From: Fictibacillus nanhaiensis
GTDB taxonomy: Bacteria > Bacillota > Bacilli > Bacillales > Fictibacillaceae
Direction: 5' to 3'
DNA length: 64,000 nt
NCBI RefSeq assembly: GCF_023715445.1
Contig: NZ_JAMBOD010000003.1
Span: 62,001 to 126,000, forward strand
Each line of letters starts with the position of its first letter. Within the stretch, counting starts at the first letter, position 1. The translations under genes were made by a program, and so were the position numbers. The notes under the pieces were generated by a model. That model made no database searches. It saw nothing but the letters and a program-made list of their open reading frames with translations, and was not told the origin of the DNA. Positions 60,212 to 64,000 of the stretch are shown here, piece by piece.

Positions 60212-60238
60212 TATCTCTACTCCTCAAAAAACCCCAAA

Positions 60239-61507
60239 TTAACTAAGAAATATTTTTTGAATGTCATTCCAAGTTACAACTAGCATTAACAGCATCAAGA
60301 ACGCAAATCCGATAAAGTGAACCAAACCTTCCTTCTGCGGATCGATCGGCTTTCCTCTAAGTGCTTCTACACCCAGGAAAAGAAGGCGTCCACCGTCTAA
60401 GGCAGGTAAAGGCAGCAAGTTAAAGATACCTAGGTTAATGCTTAAAATGGCTGCCCATTGCAGCAGCATATAAACTCCGGCTTTTGCAGCCTGATCTGTA
60501 TACTCATAGATGCCAAGAGGTCCGGAAAGCTGGTCAATACCATGCTGACCTGTAATAAGCTGGCCGATACCTGTAAAAATAGCAGTAGTCATGAACCATG
60601 TTTGTTTAGCCCCATACTCTAGAGATCCAACAAATGAGGATTCTGTAAATGGATGTGCTCCAATAAATCCTTCATTCTTTTTTTCTGGTCCTTTTCGTGA
60701 ACCTAAAGTTACAGGGACCACTTTTTCCTGCCCGTCACGATTGATGGTAAACATAAGCTTTTCGCCCGGATTTTGCTGGATAACAGAAACGAGTTCCTTC
60801 CAGTCATCCATTTTTTCACCCTGAATAGCAACGATCCTATCTCCCTCTGCCAATCCTGCTTTATCTGCAGCGGCCCCTTCCTGGAGAGTCCCCAGTCTGG
60901 ACTCATTCGTAGGAATTCCTTGTATCAGTGAGAATGCTACTAAAATAATGAATGCCAGCAAGAAATTCATTGCCGGACCCGCAAAGATTGCTAGCGTTCT
61001 TTGCATGATCGTCTTTGATCCAAACTGACGGTTGTAAGGAGCAATCTGCATCTCCTGATGATCTGCGACAAAAAGAGCATCTTCTTTTACTTTATAAGTA
61101 GAAGGACCAGATTCTTCATTCTCATATCCGGTTAAATAAAGTTCACGCTCAAGGTCTGCTTTTTCAATTGTGATCGTTTTTTGCACTGGATATTTATCAC
61201 GGTGATTCACAATGATCTTTTCAACTTCTTCAGCATTGTTAAAAATTAAACCAACTCTGTGACCTGCCTTGAGTTCGATGCCTTCAGGGTCTTCACCAGC
61301 CATCCGCACAAATCCTCCAAGAGGCAGAAGACGAATGGTATAAACCGTTTCCCCTTTTTTAAAGGCAAACACTTTCGGGCCAAATCCTATTGCAAATTCC
61401 CGGCACAAGATACCAGCTCGTTTTGCCAGTAAAAGATGTCCTAGTTCATGAAAGAATATTAAAGCCCCTAAAATGATGATAATGGCTATCACAGTGTTCA
61501 TTTCCAT
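60239..61507 (-). CDS. rseP: Site-2 zinc metalloprotease RseP/RasP
   Basis: 422 residues, intramembrane protease cutting anti-sigma factors and remnant signal peptides (RasP in B. subtilis). HELGH at 20-24 in the first helix, PDZ domain (about 205-280: AAADKAGLAEGDRIVAIQGE in part), and LDGG with the third zinc ligand near 370. ATG 61507 overlaps the dxr stop as TAATG; an alternative ATG at 61501 has better spacing from AGG. Confidence 0.95.
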   Translation of the reverse strand: MEMNTVIAIIIILGALIFFHELGHLLLAKRAGILCREFAIGFGPKVFAFKKGETVYTIRLLPLGGFVRMAGEDPEGIELKAGHRVGLIFNNAEEVEKIIVNHRDKYPVQKTITIEKADLERELYLTGYENEESGPSTYKVKEDALFVADHQEMQIAPYNRQFGSKTIMQRTLAIFAGPAMNFLLAFIILVAFSLIQGIPTNESRLGTLQEGAAADKAGLAEGDRIVAIQGEKMDDWKELVSVIQQNPGEKLMFTINRDGQEKVVPVTLGSRKGPEKKNEGFIGAHPFTESSFVGSLEYGAKQTWFMTTAIFTGIGQLITGQHGIDQLSGPLGIYEYTDQAAKAGVYMLLQWAAILSINLGIFNLLPLPALDGGRLLFLGVEALRGKPIDPQKEGLVHFIGFAFLMLLMLVVTWNDIQKIFLS

Positions 61508-62664
61508 TACCTGCCTTTGTTTAGTAGTGACTCTACAAATTCTCGAGTCCTTTTATCTGTTTCTTGTATTGCCTCCAGTTCAGGTTTTTTTACATTTTCC
61601 GCCTGAAGCATGGCGCGTTCAATCATTTCTTCAATTTCAAGAAATGATATCTTTCCATCTAAAAACATTTCTACTGCTTTTTCATTAGCTGCATTTAAAA
61701 CAGTAGGCATTAAGCCTCCTACTCTGCCTGCCTCAAATGCAAGCTTTAAACATCTGAAGCGGTCATAATCCATTTTCTGAAAATGGAGTTTACCAGCTTC
61801 CCATAAGTTTAACCTTTTCCCATTTATCAATTCAAGTCTTTCTGGATGGGTAAGTGCATACTGAATGGGCACACGCATATCAGGTTGTCCAAGATGAGCA
61901 ATAATGCTTGTATCAACAAACTCTACCATAGAGTGTATGATACTTTCCTTATGTAAAATGACGTCTATTTTCGAATAATCAAATGAAAATAGCCAATGCG
62001 CCTCAATAACTTCAAGGCCTTTGTTCATCATTGTCGCTGAATCGATTGTGATTTTTGCTCCCATTGACCAGTTGGGATGATTCAATGCTTCTTTTACAGT
62101 AACGTTCTTCAGTTCATCCCGTGTCTTATCTCTAAAACTTCCACCCGATGCGGTTAAGATTAGTTTTTCAACACGGTTGATGTCTTCACCATTAAGACAT
62201 TGGTATATAGCAGAATGTTCTGAGTCCACAGGCAAAATAGCTGTTTGATGCTCTATGGCTTTTTCCATTACAAGGTGTCCGGCCGTAACAAGTGTTTCCT
62301 TGTTTGCAAGTGCAATAGTCTTTTCTGCCTCAATCGCTTTTAATGTAGGCAGCAATCCTACACTGCCAATTACAGCATTAACGACCACTGATGCTTTCGT
62401 TGAAACTGCAGCTTCTATAAGTCCATCCATTCCCCAAACAATCTTAGTTGAAGAACTCACTCTTGCACGTAAACGTTGTGCATCCACTTCGTTCTGAACC
62501 GCGCAGATCTCCGGCTGAAACTTCTGTAAAATCTCTTCTGCTGCTTCAATATTTTTACCCACCGACATCGCACTTAATCTAAATTGATCTGGATGGGAAG
62601 CAATAACATCAAGGGTTTGCTTACCGATTGATCCAGTTGCACCTAATAAACTGACAAACTTCAT
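61507..62664 (-). CDS. dxr: 1-deoxy-D-xylulose 5-phosphate reductoisomerase
   Basis: 385 residues. Second step of the methylerythritol phosphate pathway, which feeds isoprenoid precursors to Upp[12 protein letters not shown] binds [13 protein letters not shown] and LPVDSEHSA (metal site) and TASGGSFRD are present. Starts 16 bases after cdsA. Confidence 0.97.
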   Translation of the reverse strand: MKFVSLLGATGSIGKQTLDVIASHPDQFRLSAMSVGKNIEAAEEILQKFQPEICAVQNEVDAQRLRARVSSSTKIVWGMDGLIEAAVSTKASVVVNAVIGSVGLLPTLKAIEAEKTIALANKETLVTAGHLVMEKAIEHQTAILPVDSEHSAIYQCLNGEDINRVEKLILTASGGSFRDKTRDELKNVTVKEALNHPNWSMGAKITIDSATMMNKGLEVIEAHWLFSFDYSKIDVILHKESIIHSMVEFVDTSIIAHLGQPDMRVPIQYALTHPERLELINGKRLNLWEAGKLHFQKMDYDRFRCLKLAFEAGRVGGLMPTVLNAANEKAVEMFLDGKISFLEIEEMIERAMLQAENVKKPELEAIQETDKRTREFVESLLNKGR

Positions 62665-62680
62665 ATTATTCCCCCTAGTA

Positions 62681-63469
62681 TTATCCTAACAAGTGGAGCA
62701 CGTGCAGCAAAGGGAATACAAACAATGCACTGTCCAGTCTATCTAATATTCCCCCATGGCCCGGCAGAAGATTACCTGAATCTTTTACATCATATATTCT
62801 TTTGAATGCAGATTCAGCCAAATCCCCAATTTGGCCGAATACACCTACTAATACTGAAATGATCAGTATCGGGATAAGAGAAAAATCAACGAAACTTGCG
62901 GCATAACATATGACCGCTACAATGATGCTGAAGAAAATACCTCCAACGGCCCCTTCAATTGTTTTATTAGGTGAGATGACCGGCCATAATTTTCGTTTTC
63001 CCATTGACTTACCGACGAAGTAAGCACCCGAATCCGTGGCCCAAATCATAAATAAAATAAAGAATAATAGCTGAACACCATTTTCCAGTATTCTGGTTTC
63101 TACTAAATAATAAAAACCAAACCCAACATAAAGTGAACTAAACAGAACAAAAGAAATATCGTTATATTCTGTTTTATTTTTATGGATGACCGTCACAACT
63201 AACAGCAAAAGTACTGCAAGTATGATTGCATCTGTTTTAGTAAAGGGCTCCAGAACTTTCATCCAATGTTCAGGCAATGCGATTACAATAGCTAAAACAT
63301 AGCCGATCAACCCAATAAACGAGCGTTCCATTTTTCTCATACGCAGAAGTTCATACATACCGATTCCTGCAAGCAATAGGATCAATAATGAAAATGGCCA
63401 GCTTCCGTAAAGGGTAATCCCAATAAATAAAACGGCTGCGATTACACCTGTAATAATCCGTTGTTTCAT
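62681..63469 (-). CDS. cdsA: Phosphatidate cytidylyltransferase
   Basis: 262 residues, polytopic membrane enzyme making CDP-diacylglycerol, the precursor used by PgsA. The family signature S-x2-KR-x4-KD-x-G-x3-PGHGG-x2-DR-x-D is complete near residues 220-246 ([24 protein letters not shown]). About seven or eight hydrophobic segments. Starts 13 bases after uppS. Confidence 0.96.
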   Translation of the reverse strand: MKQRIITGVIAAVLFIGITLYGSWPFSLLILLLAGIGMYELLRMRKMERSFIGLIGYVLAIVIALPEHWMKVLEPFTKTDAIILAVLLLLVVTVIHKNKTEYNDISFVLFSSLYVGFGFYYLVETRILENGVQLLFFILFMIWATDSGAYFVGKSMGKRKLWPVISPNKTIEGAVGGIFFSIIVAVICYAASFVDFSLIPILIISVLVGVFGQIGDLAESAFKRIYDVKDSGNLLPGHGGILDRLDSALFVFPLLHVLHLLG

Positions 63470-63482
63470 AAGTCCTCCTTAA

Positions 63483-64000
63483 TTATACCCCGCCAAACCG
63501 TCTGCCCCGCTTGGCAAACTGTGATACAGCTTCACGTAGATGATCCTCTGAAAAATCTGGCCAAAACACATCAGTAAACCAAAATTCTGAATAAGCAAGC
63601 TGCCAAAGCATAAAGTTGCTTAAGCGAACTTCACCGCTGGTCCGGATTAGAAGATCTGGGTCACCAAGCCCTTGTGTCATCAAATGGCTTTCAATTGTAG
63701 ATTCATTAATTTGTGATGGGTCAAGTGTACCGTTTTTAATTTCGGTGCCTATTAATTTAACTGCAGCCGTTATTTCATCTCTGCTGCCGTAATTCAACGC
63801 AAAATTTAGGACCAGCCCCGTGTTGTCCTTCGTCTGGCTGATCGCCTGATCAACCGCCTTAACTGTGTGGATCGGCAACAAATCTTTCTTACCCATTATT
63901 CGCACTTGGACATTCTCTTTAATCAAATCAGGCAAAAATGTATTTAAAAACTCACCAGGAAGTTTCATCAGGAAATCAACTTCTTCCCGCGGTCTCTTCC
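63483..64000 (-). CDS. uppS: Undecaprenyl diphosphate synthase (5' end outside the window)
   Basis: About 172 C-terminal residues are visible; the N-terminus with the catalytic aspartate lies beyond the window. The frame stays open to the edge, reading KRPREEVDFLM before MKLPGEFLN, so the ATG at 63968 is internal. LNYGSRDEI, DPDLLIRTSGEVRLSNF (in part) and the WPDF end are typical cis-prenyltransferase motifs. Makes the C55 lipid carrier for peptidoglycan. Confidence 0.96.
   Translation of the reverse strand, partial: KRPREEVDFLMKLPGEFLNTFLPDLIKENVQVRIMGKKDLLPIHTVKAVDQAISQTKDNTGLVLNFALNYGSRDEITAAVKLIGTEIKNGTLDPSQINESTIESHLMTQGLGDPDLLIRTSGEVRLSNFMLWQLAYSEFWFTDVFWPDFSEDHLREAVSQFAKRGRRFGGV

Noticed and set aside
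60212-60238. T-box riboswitch for proS
   Set aside because: Only 27 bases separate rseP from proS; there is no room for a T-box leader.

Overview
The window is a stretch of chromosome from a low-GC, endospore-forming member of the Bacillaceae. Evidence for this is the spore genes (cotE, spoVS, dpaA/dpaB, the spoIIIE-type ftsK), a Gram-positive polC, AGGAGG-type ribosome binding sites, frequent TTG starts (about nine genes), and a gene order that follows the Bacillus subtilis/B. cereus region from uppS to miaA. Genus and species cannot be fixed from the sequence alone. Every gene I can support lies on the minus strand, so transcription runs from high to low coordinates. There are no rRNA or tRNA genes, no CRISPR array, no intact mobile element and no prophage.

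Layout, in the direction of transcription. (1) 64000-58502: uppS (5' end outside the window)-cdsA-dxr-rseP-proS, covering undecaprenyl diphosphate, CDP-diacylglycerol, isoprenoid, membrane proteolysis and prolyl-tRNA functions. (2) 58501-53933: a degenerate GC-rich interspersed repeat, then polC. (3) 53907-46462: rimP-nusA-ylxR-ylxQ-infB-ylxP-rbfA, a strong internal terminator, then truB-ribF. (4) 46455-41330: rpsO, pnp, ylxY and mlpA, mostly as separate units with their own promoters and terminators. (5) 41133-36201: dpaA-dpaB-asd-dapG-dapA, the dipicolinate/diaminopimelate cluster, headed by a sigma-K-like promoter. (6) 36029-30730: rnjB, tepA-ylzJ and the spoIIIE-type ftsK. (7) 30641-25041: a GntR regulator (ymfC) followed by a nucleoside-type BMP/ABC importer (nupNOPQ). 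(8) 24922-18814: ymfF-ymfH, ymfI, ymfJ, ymfK-ymfM(rodZ)-pgsA. (9) 18712-14396: cinA-recA with a LexA box, then rny. (10) 14187-8486: spoVS with a sigma-H promoter, korAB, tdh-kbl. (11) 8393-1: miaB-ymcA(ricA), cotE with a sigma-K-like promoter, mutS-mutL-miaA (miaA runs off the window).

Most of this is a conserved core region. Points that stand out are: the 33-bp tandem array inside infB encoding an Asn-rich linker; terminators or hairpins inside otherwise classical operons (rbfA/truB, nupN/nupO, dpaB/asd, the rimP-nusA leader); the absence of ymdB after rny and of ymxH after mlpA; korAB sitting between spoVS and tdh; an RNase J with an intact metal-binding motif at the rnjB locus; an ACT plus P-loop architecture in the DUF3388 protein YmfK; and a degenerate interspersed repeat upstream of polC. 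I did not find a clearly new multi-gene system. The best candidates for new biology are the poorly studied YmfK and the regulatory hairpins.
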